From an uncultured Actinomycetes bacterium (GTDB lineage: Bacteria; Actinomycetota; Thermoleophilia; Solirubrobacterales; 70-9), in assembly GCA_946482365.1 (NCBI GenBank), contig CAMLQY010000006.1, positions 1 to 64,000 on the forward strand: 64,000 nt of DNA. The letters are read 5' to 3'. Of this stretch, positions 8,738-15,915 are shown piece by piece. The notes below the pieces were generated by a model that was given only the letters and a program-made list of their open reading frames with translations, did no database searches and had not been told where the DNA came from. Within the stretch, counting starts at the first letter, position 1, and each line of letters starts with the position of its first letter. Both the position numbers and the translations under genes were made by a program.

Positions 8738-9161
8738 GCAGGCCCCTCGACATCTCGGCCCTCAGCGGCTCGGTGTCGAGATAGTCGAGTAGGGCTCGCG
8801 CATTAAGCCGAATGCGTGCGACCGGATCGCGCTCTACGAGCAACTTGGCATCTCGAATCGCCCGATGCCGCAGCAGCGGCGGCGCTTGATTGAGCAAGAC
8901 GATGTCGACTTCGTTCGTGCGAAGGGTCTCTCCGGCGAGACGAGCAAGTTCGAGCTGCAGTCGAAGCCGGCCGGCCGGATCAAGCCCCGGCTCGTGCCAC
9001 ACAGCGATATCAACGTCCGAAAGCGGCCCTGGCGTCCCACGCGCCTGCGAGCCGATCAACATCGCCGCAATGACTCCCTCGCAGTCAAGCACATGCCCGA
9101 GCCGCTCCAGCGCAGCCTCGTCAAGCGGCGGGACTCGTTCTTTCTCATCGATGACGACCAT
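8691..9161 (-). CDS. mntA: MntA-like antitoxin nucleotidyltransferase
   Basis: 156 aa, ATG at 9161. Residues 37-51 carry the minimal nucleotidyltransferase signature GSX10DXD (G37 S38 ... D49 V D51), and a third acidic residue follows in NEVDIVLL. MntA proteins neutralise HepT by transferring AMP to the HepT tyrosine. The first-gene position and 47-base overlap with the HepT gene are the usual order for this module. It begins 49 bases from the 3' end of the odd tRNA at 9305-9210, so the module sits between two tRNA or tRNA-like sequences. Confidence 0.85.
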   Translation of the reverse strand: MVVIDEKERVPPLDEAALERLGHVLDCEGVIAAMLIGSQARGTPGPLSDVDIAVWHEPGLDPAGRLRLQLELARLAGETLRTNEVDIVLLNQAPPLLRHRAIRDAKLLVERDPVARIRLNARALLDYLDTEPLRAEMSRGLRERIREGRFGRPQKH

Positions 9162-9209
9162 GGCTACATCGTCGCGGATCGACCGGATCGAGTCCAGGCG
9201 GACCGGAAA

Positions 9210-9305
9210 TGCGCCCGGAGAGAATCGAACTCTCGACCTCCGGCTTGAAAGACCGGCGCTCTTTGGGGCTCGTTAAAACCCCGTTGACCACTGAGCTACG
9301 GGCGC
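9210..9305 (-). tRNA. tRNA-like gene, anticodon TTC (Glu), with a 31-nt D-loop
   Basis: The acceptor stem GCGCCCG/CGGGCGC pairs perfectly, with discriminator A. D-stem is GCTC/GAGC, anticodon stem CCGGT/GCCGG with loop CTTTCAA (anticodon TTC), T-stem GAGAG/CTCTC with loop TTCGATT. All four stems are sound, but the D-loop is 31 nt instead of about 8-11. It appears to hold about 21 extra bases (after AGTGGTCAA), which could form a GGGG/CCCC hairpin. The body resembles Arg-type tRNAs (GCGCCCGTAGCTCAGTGG) more than usual tRNA-Glu, so identity is uncertain. It may be a working tRNA with an insertion or a dead gene. Confidence 0.55.
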
Positions 9306-9337
9306 TCTCACTTCCTGCCCCCGGGAGTATGCCGAGG

Positions 9338-9667
9338 TCAGAGCCCGAACGTCTTGGCGATGATGTTGCGCTGGATCTCGGAGGTGCCGCCGTAGATGGT
9401 CGAGACCAGGGTGCTGCGGACGAGGCGCTCCATGTCGTACTCGGAGGCGTAGCCGTAGCCGCCCATCATCTGCATGCCGCTGAGGGCCGCGCGCCGGGCG
9501 GCCTCGGTGACGTCGCCATGTGGGCGATGCGGTGTTGCAGCGCCTGGAAGGAGCCGATCGGCTTGCCGAACTGCTCCCTTCCTTGACGTAGACGATGACG
9601 TCGTCGAAGACGCGCTGGGCGATGCCGAGCTGGGTGGCGGCGAGGATCAGCCGCTCGACGTTGAGGC
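9338..9667 (-). pseudogene. Truncated duplicate of the acyl-CoA dehydrogenase 3' end
   Basis: This is a near copy of the last part of the intact gene at 11152-12294. Relative to that gene it lacks 103 bases (equivalent of 11327-11429), has a further one-base deletion near 9589 (CCCTTCC for CCCTTTCC) and several substitutions. Both deletions shift the frame. Similarity ends abruptly at 9667/11585, so no 5' part exists. The original TGA is kept at 9338. It forms the left arm of the duplication that brackets the DUF4143 gene. Confidence 0.85.
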
Positions 9668-9729
9668 TCGCGCTCGCCAAAGAGCGGTCGAGGTCAAGGG
9701 CATGGCCCCTTTCGGCGCTTTCTCTCTCG

Positions 9730-9783
9730 TGCGAAATCGACCGATATACTATTGCGAAATGGAAGGGTAACTAGCTGCGAAAT
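9730..9783 (+). promoter_or_regulatory. Three TGCGAAAT repeats at 23-bp spacing over the DUF4143 promoter and start
   Basis: TGCGAAAT occurs at 9730-9737, 9753-9760 and 9776-9783, exactly 23 bp apart. A good -10 (TATACT, 9745-9750) lies between the first two copies; no clear -35 is seen. The third copy runs into the ATG at 9782. The phasing of about two helical turns suggests a cooperative operator, perhaps for autoregulation. Confidence 0.5.
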
Positions 9784-11068
9784 GGAGGGTCAATCGTTGC
9801 CTTACACGCCCCGCATCCTCGACTCGGAGCTTGACGAGATCCTCGCATCCCTACCCGCGCTTGCGATCGAGGGGCCAAAGGGAGTGGGTAAGACGGAGAC
9901 GGCATCGCGCCGCGCCGCAACGATCAACCAGCTCGACGACCCGGCGCGGCTCGCCCTCGCGGAATCCGACCCCAGCCTCCTGCTCAGCGCCGAGAAGCCG
10001 ATCCTGCTCGACGAGTGGCAACGGCTTCCCGAGACCTGGGACCTCGTCCGTCGAGCGGTCGATAAAGGTGCGGCCCCGGAAAGCTTCCTCCTCACCGGTT
10101 CGGCCTCGCCCGATGGCGCCGGCCGCCACTCCGGCGCCGGGCGGATCCCGACGATCCGGATGCGGCCCCTGACGCTAGCCGAGCGCCTCGACGATCCGCC
10201 CTCGGTGAGCTTGGCCGAGCTGCTCGAGGGTGGCCGACCAAGCCTCCGCGGCGAGACCTCGATCGGGCTCGAAGACTACGTCGACGAGATCCTCGCTTCC
10301 GGCCTTCCTGGCCTGCGCGGGCTCTCCGATCGGGTCCTGCGCCTGCAGCTCGACAGCTACATCGAGCGCATCGTCGACCGTGACTTCCCCGAGCTCGGCC
10401 ACGCGGTCCGAAATCCCGGCGGCCTGCGCCGCTGGATGGCGGCCTATGCCGCCGCCACCGCCACAACGACCTCCTTCGAGAAGATCCGGGCGGCGGCGAC
10501 CGGCGACGAGGGAGAGCAACTCTCGAAGGACGCGGCCCGTCCCTACCGCGCCGTCCTCGAGCGCCTCTGGCTGCTCGACCCCGTTCCCGCCTGGCAACCG
10601 ACCCGGCGGCACCTCTCGCGCCTCACAGCCGCTTCGAAGCACCATCTCGCCGACCCGGCCCTCGCAGCCCGCCTGCTGGGCGCAACCCGAGCGGCCCTGC
10701 TCGAAAACGCCGACCTGGGCCCCCCACTCCCCCGCGACGGCACCCTCCTCGGAGCGCTCTTCGAGTCGCTGGCGACCCTCTGCATCCGGGTCTACGCCCA
10801 GCGCGCCGAGGCAAGAACCGGCCATCTGCGCACCTTCAGCGGCAATCGCGAGATCGATCTCATAGTCGAGGCCCACGACAAGCGCGTCATCGCGATCGAG
10901 GTGAAGCTGAAGCGCACGATCAAAGATGACGACACCCGCAACCTCCGTTGGCTTATGGAGACGATCGGCGACGAACTGCTCGACGCGATCATCGTCAGCA
11001 CCGGCGAAGCCGCCTACCGCCGCTCCGATGGAATTGGAGTCGTGCCGGCGGCACTGCTGGGCCCCTGA
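9782..11068 (+). CDS. DUF4143 AAA-type ATPase
   Basis: 428 aa from ATG 9782. An in-frame TTG at 9752 would add ten residues, but those lie in the repeat region, and family members usually start just before YTPR.LD.ELDE, as here. Walker A is GPKGVGKT (31-38) and Walker B ILLDEWQR (about 74-81). The C-terminal DUF4143 part has a PD-(D/E)XK-like pattern (REIDLIV ... IAIEVKLK). Such proteins are common, patchy accessory ATPases of unproven role, often near toxin-antitoxin genes. Here the gene is the only content of a 1.45-kb segment (9668-11116) lying between two copies of a tRNA-dehydrogenase sequence, which points to acquisition. Confidence 0.85.
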   Translation: MEGQSLPYTPRILDSELDEILASLPALAIEGPKGVGKTETASRRAATINQLDDPARLALAESDPSLLLSAEKPILLDEWQRLPETWDLVRRAVDKGAAPESFLLTGSASPDGAGRHSGAGRIPTIRMRPLTLAERLDDPPSVSLAELLEGGRPSLRGETSIGLEDYVDEILASGLPGLRGLSDRVLRLQLDSYIERIVDRDFPELGHAVRNPGGLRRWMAAYAAATATTTSFEKIRAAATGDEGEQLSKDAARPYRAVLERLWLLDPVPAWQPTRRHLSRLTAASKHHLADPALAARLLGATRAALLENADLGPPLPRDGTLLGALFESLATLCIRVYAQRAEARTGHLRTFSGNREIDLIVEAHDKRVIAIEVKLKRTIKDDDTRNLRWLMETIGDELLDAIIVSTGEAAYRRSDGIGVVPAALLGP

Positions 11069-11116
11069 AGGACGAGGTCCCTGAGGCATGGGCGCCTGAA
11101 ACCCAGCGGAATACGG

Positions 11117-11148
11117 CCGGAGAGAATCGAACTCTCGACCTCCGGCTT
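11117..11148 (-). pseudogene. tRNA 3' fragment, right arm of the duplication
   Basis: These 32 bases are identical to 9215-9246, the 3' part of the TTC tRNA from the anticodon loop to the acceptor. The copy stops inside the anticodon loop and joins directly to AGGTCA at the end of the dehydrogenase gene. It therefore lacks the 88 bases (equivalent of 9247-9334) holding the rest of the tRNA and its spacer. It cannot make a tRNA. Confidence 0.8.
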
Positions 11149-11151
11149 AGG

Positions 11152-12294
11152 TCAAAGCCCGAACGTCTTGGCGATGATGTTGCGCTGGATCTCGGAGGTG
11201 CCGCCGTAGATGGTCGAGACCAGGGTGCTGCGGACGAGGCGCTCCATGTCGTACTCGGAGGCGTAGCCGTAGCCGCCCATCATCTGCATGCCGCTGAGGG
11301 CCGCGCGCCTGGCGGCCTCGGTGACGAAGAGCTTCACCATCGAGGCCTCGCGGGGCAGCATCTTGTCGGGATCCTCGTCGGTGAGGGTGGCGACCCAGCG
11401 GGTCATCAGGCGGGCGGCCTCGATGTCGGTCGCCATGTCGGCGATGCGGTGCTGCAGCGCCTGGAAGGAGCCGATCGGCTTGCCGAACTGCTCCCTTTCC
11501 TTGACGTAGACGATGACGTCGTCGAAGACGCGCTGGGCGATGCCGAGCTGGGTGGCGGCGAGGATCAGCCGCTCGACGTTGAGGCCGGCCATCAGCTGGG
11601 TCCAGGCCTGGTCGACCTCGCCGAGGACCGCGTCGGCGGGCGCCTCGACGTCGGTGAAGTAGAGGTGGTTGGTGTCGCGGCCGCCCATCGTGTCGATCGG
11701 GACCACCTCGAGCCCGTCGGCGTCGCGGGGCACCCAGATCATCGTCATGCCGTCGTGCTTGGACGCCGAGCGAGTGGTGCGGCAGACGACGAGGACGTGG
11801 TCGGCGATGTGGGCGTTGGAGCAGAAGACCTTCTGCCCGTTGATGACGTAGCCGCCGTCGACCGCTTCGGCGGAGGTGGAGAGGGCGCCGACGTCGGAGC
11901 CGGCCTCGGGCTCGGTCATCGCGATCGCCTCGACCGCGCCCTCGGCGATGCCGCCGAGGATCTCCTGCTTCTGCTCCTCGCTGCCGAAGCGGTTGGTGGC
12001 GCCGGCGACGATCAGCGTCGTCGCGTAGCCGCCGATCGGGGCCAGCGCGCGAGAGGTCTCCTCCATGAAGATGCAGGCGTCGAGCATCGTCCCGCCGGAG
12101 CCGCCGTACTCCTCCGGGATCGTGATCCCCGTCCAGCCGAGCTCGGCCATCTCCCGGTAGATCGTCTCGTTGTGGTGCTCCGTGTAGCCCTCGGTAAGGC
12201 GCTCTCGCTGGTCCGGCGTGCCGCACTCGTGGTCGCAGTAGCGCCGGATCGCGTCGACGAAGTCCTCCTGCTCGTCGGTGAGAGCGAAGTCCAC
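11152..12294 (-). CDS. Acyl-CoA dehydrogenase
   Basis: 380 aa from GTG 12294. It is full length for the FAD-dependent family that oxidises acyl-CoA to trans-2-enoyl-CoA and passes electrons to ETF. The FAD/substrate motif AMTEPEAGSDVGAL is near residue 130. The C-terminal IYGGTSEIQRN has Gly where short- and medium-chain enzymes have the catalytic Glu. A Glu in NVERLILAA matches the place of the base in isovaleryl-CoA and long-chain dehydrogenases, so an enzyme of that subtype is likely. Substrate is not predictable. It stands alone downstream of tRNA-Thr, and its 3' end is duplicated at 9338-9667. Confidence 0.9.
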   Translation of the reverse strand: MDFALTDEQEDFVDAIRRYCDHECGTPDQRERLTEGYTEHHNETIYREMAELGWTGITIPEEYGGSGGTMLDACIFMEETSRALAPIGGYATTLIVAGATNRFGSEEQKQEILGGIAEGAVEAIAMTEPEAGSDVGALSTSAEAVDGGYVINGQKVFCSNAHIADHVLVVCRTTRSASKHDGMTMIWVPRDADGLEVVPIDTMGGRDTNHLYFTDVEAPADAVLGEVDQAWTQLMAGLNVERLILAATQLGIAQRVFDDVIVYVKEREQFGKPIGSFQALQHRIADMATDIEAARLMTRWVATLTDEDPDKMLPREASMVKLFVTEAARRAALSGMQMMGGYGYASEYDMERLVRSTLVSTIYGGTSEIQRNIIAKTFGL

Positions 12295-12361
12295 GAAGCG
12301 GCAGCCTACCGGTCAACGACAACAAACTGGCTGCTGGGAGCAAGCTTTCAGGCTGCGGCGA

Positions 12362-12434
<73 letters not shown>

Positions 12435-12501
12435 GAAGGCCCGATGGTACTGAGGCCACACGCCCGCTGCTCACGGGGGAGAAAATCGACTCGCTGAACC
12501 C

Positions 12502-12525
12502 TTGACCACCGTATGGGTGGGTCAA
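12502..12525. repeat. Palindrome over the start of the DUF559 gene
   Basis: A 24-nt imperfect palindrome runs from TTGACC (12502-12507) to GGTCAA (12520-12525), with GTAT in the centre. The ATG at 12513 is inside it. It matches the core of the palindrome after the same gene (13456-13482 region) at about 19 of 24 positions. It could hide the start codon in the mRNA or be an operator. Confidence 0.55.
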
Positions 12526-13454
12526 TCGACCAATCGCTGGATGATCACCAGGGTCGGGACGCAGAGATTTGGGCCCTGGTGAACCGTCAGCACGGTGTGG
12601 TGGCGCGGCGGCAGCTGCTGAAGATGGGGCTCGGGGCGCGCCAAATCGAGCGGCGGATCGCCGCCGGGCGGCTGCACCCGGTCTGGCGAGGGGTATACGC
12701 CGTCGGCAGGCCGCAGCTGGGCAGGCTGGGACGGTGGATGGCAGCAACGCTCGCCTGCGGCCCCGAGTCCGCCCTAAGCCACGGCAGCGCTGCGGCCCTG
12801 TGGGGTTTCGGCGAGGAGTCACAGGGATTGATCGAAGTCTCGGTGCCTGCCGCGATCCGCCGCCGCCACGCCGGGATCCGCGTGCACCGGCGCACTGCCC
12901 TGCTGCCGGAGGAGCTGACCGCCCACGAGGGCATACCGGTGACCGACCCGATCCGCACGCTGATCGACGAGGCCACCCGGCTGCGACCGATGCAGCTTGA
13001 GCGCGCGGTCAACGAGGCCGACAAGCTCGACCGGGTCGACCCCGAGACGCTGCGCGAAACGCTCGAGCGCCACGGCGGCCAACCAGGTGTCGCTCCGCTT
13101 CGCGCCATCCTCGACCGCCGCACGTTCCGCTTCAGCGACTCCGACCTGGAGCTCTACTTCCGGCCCCTGGCACGGGCCGCCGGGTTTCCGGAGCCCCAGA
13201 CGAAAGCTTGGGTCAACGGTTTCGAAGTCGACTTCAGCTGGCCGGAGCTCGGCATCGTCGTCGAGGCCGACGGGTTGCGCTATCACCGCACCCCGTCCCA
13301 GCAGGACCGTGCGCTGCTGAGAGACCAGACCCACCTCGCCGCCGGGCTGCTTCCCCTGCGCTTCTCGCACTCGCAGATCCGCTTCGAACCCCGCCATGTC
13401 CGCAGCACGCTGAGGCGAACGGCGGCCCTGGCCCGCGAACGGCTCCGCGACTGA
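12513..13454 (+). CDS. AbiEi-like/DUF559 protein
   Basis: 313 aa from ATG 12513. The N-terminal 60 residues (IWALVNRQHGVVARRQLLKM, then a second helix and HPVWRGVYAVG) form the winged-helix seen in AbiEi-type antitoxin domains. The C-terminal part is DUF559, a PD-(D/E)XK-related fold (YFRPLARAAGFPEPQTK, FEVDFSWPELGIVVEADG with the D and E.D pattern, then HRTPSQQDRDR-like). Such fusions are very common in actinobacteria and their function is not established; a nuclease linked to phage defence is one guess. No AbiEii-type partner lies next to it. The stop codon is part of the 3' palindrome. Confidence 0.75.
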   Translation: MGGSIDQSLDDHQGRDAEIWALVNRQHGVVARRQLLKMGLGARQIERRIAAGRLHPVWRGVYAVGRPQLGRLGRWMAATLACGPESALSHGSAAALWGFGEESQGLIEVSVPAAIRRRHAGIRVHRRTALLPEELTAHEGIPVTDPIRTLIDEATRLRPMQLERAVNEADKLDRVDPETLRETLERHGGQPGVAPLRAILDRRTFRFSDSDLELYFRPLARAAGFPEPQTKAWVNGFEVDFSWPELGIVVEADGLRYHRTPSQQDRALLRDQTHLAAGLLPLRFSHSQIRFEPRHVRSTLRRTAALARERLRD

Positions 13455-13489
13455 ACGATTGACCCCCCTATACGTGGGTCAATCGTTCA
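13452..13489. terminator. 14-bp palindrome at the DUF559 stop codon
   Basis: TGAACGATTGACCC (13452-13465) and GGGTCAATCGTTCA (13476-13489) pair perfectly around CCCTATACGT. The left arm contains the TGA stop. It lies between convergent genes and probably terminates both. Its core resembles the palindrome at the start of the same gene. Confidence 0.7.
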
Positions 13490-13513
13490 ATGAACGGCTG
13501 GACCGGACCCGGC

Positions 13514-14002
13514 CTAGGTGAACTTGGACGGTTCGAAGCGGCAGTAGCGGAATTCGAAGCCGAGCACCACGTTGTTGGCGAGGTTGGCGTTGTGTTCGAG
13601 CTTGATCACCATCGCCAGAGCTCCGTTCTTGTCCCCGGCGTTGAGCTTCTTGGCGGTCCTCTGGAAGAGGTTCGCCTCGATCTCGACGTATTTCAGCCAC
13701 TTGGCGAGCTTGGTCTGGTCGGCCGGGGGCTGGGGAACGGCCTTCAGTTCCCTGTGCGTTTTGCGCAGGGCGGTGGCTGCGCGCGAGAACTGGCCGGCCG
13801 CCGCCTTCAGCTTGCCCGCTTTGACCTTGCCGCGAACCCCCTTGAGGATCCGTTCGTTGGCCTGCGTGTTGGCCTTGCAGATCGGCTCGACGGCTTCTTT
13901 GTAGGCCTCGCGTTCCGCGTCGTCCGCTCGGGCGACCGGCAGCGCCAGCATCGCCATGGCCAGGACAACCGCGCTCAACAGGCCGAAGCTCTTCTTCCCC
14001 AC
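13514..14002 (-). CDS. Small secreted helical protein, unknown
   Basis: 162 aa from a GTG at 14002 that has GAGGGAG seven bases upstream; an ATG at 14035 would add 11 basic residues without a visible ribosome site. The signal peptide is MGKKSFGLLSAVVLAMAMLA to PVARADD. The mature part is charged and probably alpha-helical (KGVRGKVKAGKLKAAAGQFS, KYVEIEANLFQRTAKKL), with a single Cys near each end (EPICKAN, FRYCRFEP) that may form a disulfide. No family is recognised. It stands alone, converging on the DUF559 gene. Confidence 0.75.
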   Translation of the reverse strand: MGKKSFGLLSAVVLAMAMLALPVARADDAEREAYKEAVEPICKANTQANERILKGVRGKVKAGKLKAAAGQFSRAATALRKTHRELKAVPQPPADQTKLAKWLKYVEIEANLFQRTAKKLNAGDKNGALAMVIKLEHNANLANNVVLGFEFRYCRFEPSKFT

Positions 14003-14141
14003 CGCGCATCTCCCTCTGTTCGCTTTCCGTCCCACGCACCCATCGTTTCAAACACGACGGTGCCTTGAGAGGTTCGCCGTTTATCGGCCAGTTAAGAAGC
14101 TGCCGGGGGGAGAGTCGCCACCCCTCAGCCCTTAAGGGTCG

Positions 14142-14336
14142 GTGCCCACGATCAGCCGCTTCTTCGGGATCTCGATCGTAATGTTCGACAACCTGGAGGT
14201 CATGGACAGCAGCCTCGGTCGCCGGCAGCTGCGATTCGTCCTAGCCTGGGCAGAGCTCCATCAGTATGAGCTGGAGGAGAACTGGCGCCGAGCCCGTGCC
14301 GGTGAGACACTTCTGGATATCGAGCCCCTGAAATGA
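14142..14336 (+). CDS. DUF4160 protein with an internal deletion
   Basis: 64 aa. The start MPTISRFFGISIVMF and the end (LRFVLAWAELHQYELEENWR ... IEPLK) are typical of DUF4160. The middle of the family, which carries the PPHFH motif and following strand, is missing: MF joins directly to DNLEVMDSSLGRRQLRF. Full-length relatives are about 80-90 aa. The stop overlaps the start of the DUF2442 gene (ATGA), the normal pairing. The frame is intact, so an in-frame deletion is the simplest explanation; it is probably non-functional. Confidence 0.65.
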   Translation: MPTISRFFGISIVMFDNLEVMDSSLGRRQLRFVLAWAELHQYELEENWRRARAGETLLDIEPLK

Positions 14337-14611
14337 ACGGCCTAACTCCCGATATCACCGCAGCAGAGGTCGTCCGCCATGGCGTCCTTCGGCTGACTTT
14401 TGCCGACGGACTGAGCGGCGAGGTCAACGTACTCGACCGCATGCGCGGCCCGGTCTTTGAAGCTGCCCGGACTCCCACGGGCTTTACAGAGATCGAGGTC
14501 GACGCGGCAATGGGAACGGTCGTCTGGCCCGGCGGCGCTGACCTTGCCCCCGACACGCTCTACGAGCGTGTCCGCTCCGGCAGCTGGCCCGAGTCTCACG
14601 CAGCCGCCTGA
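14333..14611 (+). CDS. DUF2442 protein
   Basis: 92 aa, ATG overlapping the TGA of the DUF4160 gene. The pattern 'HGVLRLTFADGLSGEVNVLDRMRGPVF' followed by 'F.EIEVDAAMGTVVWPGGADLAPDTLYE' is typical of DUF2442. DUF4160/DUF2442 pairs behave as small accessory modules and have been suggested to be toxin-antitoxin-like, but function is unproven. It lies just before tRNA-Ser, a usual place for such modules. Confidence 0.8.
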   Translation: MNGLTPDITAAEVVRHGVLRLTFADGLSGEVNVLDRMRGPVFEAARTPTGFTEIEVDAAMGTVVWPGGADLAPDTLYERVRSGSWPESHAAA

Positions 14612-14683
14612 CAGGCCTGATCCGTTCCCTTCCCGTGCAGCGGCGTGGAGCACCTGCAACGACGCAGCGAAGGCCCTACAAAA

Positions 14684-14770
14684 CGGAGGGGGTGGGATTC
14701 GAACCCACGAGCGCCTTGCGACGCCAACAGTTTTCGAGACTGCCCCGTTCAACCACTCCGGCACCCCTCC
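14684..14770 (-). tRNA. tRNA-Ser (CGA)
   Basis: 87 nt, class II. Acceptor GGAGGGG/CCCCTCC, anticodon stem GCAGT/ACTGT with loop CTCGAAA (anticodon CGA), a long variable arm and T-arm GTGGG-TTCGAAT-CCCAC. Discriminator G. Confidence 0.93.
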
Positions 14771-14831
14771 GGGGCTCTAACAAGCCAAACCCTAGCGAGC
14801 AGCGAAGCCGAGCAGGCCGTCGCGCCGCTCG

Positions 14832-15806
14832 CTAGGTTGCGATCGGCGTCGCGATTGCCAGGTAGACCGCGATCGAGAGCAGGTCCTGGACGATGGTCGC
14901 CAGCGGCCCGGAGCCGAAGGCGGGGTCGCTGCCGAGCCTGGTCAGCAGCCGGGGCAGGACCGTGGCGACCGTGGTGGCGATCGAGCAGCTCGCGGTCAGG
15001 GCAAGCGCGACCGCCAGGGCCACGTCCGCGTCGCCCCAGCCGATCAGGGCGAAGGGGAAGAACGCGAGCCCGATCAGGACGCCGATCAGGACCCCGGTGA
15101 CGAGCTCCCGCCGGATCACCTTCCCGACGTCGATGCTCGCGCTCATCCCCCTGATCAGCAGCGTCTCGGTCTGCGTCCCCACCGCGTCGGCCATGTAGAC
15201 GACGGCGGGGAGGAAGAAGGCGAGGAGCACCTTCTCGTCGAGCTGCGCCTCGAAGGAGCCGACGAGCACGGCCGAGGCCATCGCCCCCGCGAGGCCGGCC
15301 AGCAGCCACGGGAGCCTGTGCCAGAGCCTGCGGCTGATCGACTCTTCTGCCGCCAGGCGCGCCCGGCCGGTGCTGGCCAGGTAGCCGCCCAGCCGGGCGG
15401 CGTCCTCGTCGTGCTCCGCAAGCAGCCGGCCGATCAAGCGGTGCGACGGCACCAGCCCGACGAACGCGCCGTCCGAGTCGACCACCGCCAGGTTGCTCTG
15501 CTCGCGCCGCACCATCCGCCACGCGGCGGCCTCCTCGGATTCACCCGGCCCCATCACCGCGGGATCGGGGTCGGCCAGGTCTCCGAGCAGGGCGTCGTCG
15601 GGAGCCTCGAGCAGCCGGGTCAGCGTCACGAGACCGACCAACCTACCGCCGTCGAGCACCACGATCTCGTCGACGAAATCGAACGACTTGCCAACCATGT
15701 AGCGGCGCGCTTCGGCAGCGGACTGCGCCGGCGAGGTGACCGGGACGCGAGCGGTCGAGTGAGCCCCGATCTCCCCCGCCGGCACCGCGCGTGGCTCGTC
15801 GTCCAT
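14832..15806 (-). CDS. MgtE-like divalent cation transporter with CBS pair
   Basis: 324 aa from ATG 15806. Residues of about 15-135 form two CBS modules (FDFVDEIVVLDGGRLVGLVT; SNLAVVDSDGAFVGLVP). Residues of about 170-324 are the five-helix MgtE membrane domain, with the family pore/turn signature DPAFGSGPLATIVQDLLS before the last helix. MgtE proteins are Mg2+ channels gated by Mg2+ bound to their cytosolic domains. The N-terminal superhelical domain of full-length MgtE (about 450 aa) is absent, so this is the short CBS-MgtE form. It is divergent from the polysaccharide synthase gene. Confidence 0.85.
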   Translation of the reverse strand: MDDEPRAVPAGEIGAHSTARVPVTSPAQSAAEARRYMVGKSFDFVDEIVVLDGGRLVGLVTLTRLLEAPDDALLGDLADPDPAVMGPGESEEAAAWRMVRREQSNLAVVDSDGAFVGLVPSHRLIGRLLAEHDEDAARLGGYLASTGRARLAAEESISRRLWHRLPWLLAGLAGAMASAVLVGSFEAQLDEKVLLAFFLPAVVYMADAVGTQTETLLIRGMSASIDVGKVIRRELVTGVLIGVLIGLAFFPFALIGWGDADVALAVALALTASCSIATTVATVLPRLLTRLGSDPAFGSGPLATIVQDLLSIAVYLAIATPIAT

Positions 15807-15863
15807 CCATCCATTCTTCCGCCGGCCACGGTCGGCAATCTCCGCCCTGCGGGAGCGGCTGAC

Positions 15864-15881
15864 GTTGCGGGCGCCCGCAAC
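15864..15881. promoter_or_regulatory. 18-bp perfect palindrome in a divergent intergenic region
   Basis: GTTGCGGGCGCCCGCAAC is a perfect palindrome between the starts of the MgtE-like gene (15806) and the GT2-PilZ gene (15916). It may be an operator shared by the divergent genes or a leader hairpin. No regulator gene is adjacent. Confidence 0.35.
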
Positions 15882-15915
15882 TCAAGGGGGCGGCGGAACG
15901 GGTCGATGCCCCCTC

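Noticed and set aside
8228..11148. Classical tRNA-targeted genomic island with integrase
   Set aside because: There is no integrase, and the tRNA fragment at 11117 lies on the wrong side (5' side) of the full tRNA for a standard attL/attR pair. Only a local duplication and module insertion is supported.
12513..13454. Restriction or abortive-infection system at the DUF559 gene
   Set aside because: No methylase, no AbiEii partner and no second subunit are adjacent; the protein is of a common orphan family.
14645..14780. ORFs giving peptides such as GGIRTHE or GWDSNPR near tRNA genes
   Set aside because: These are the usual false translations of tRNA antisense strands; the tRNA-Ser genes at 14684-14770 and 19317-19406 explain them.
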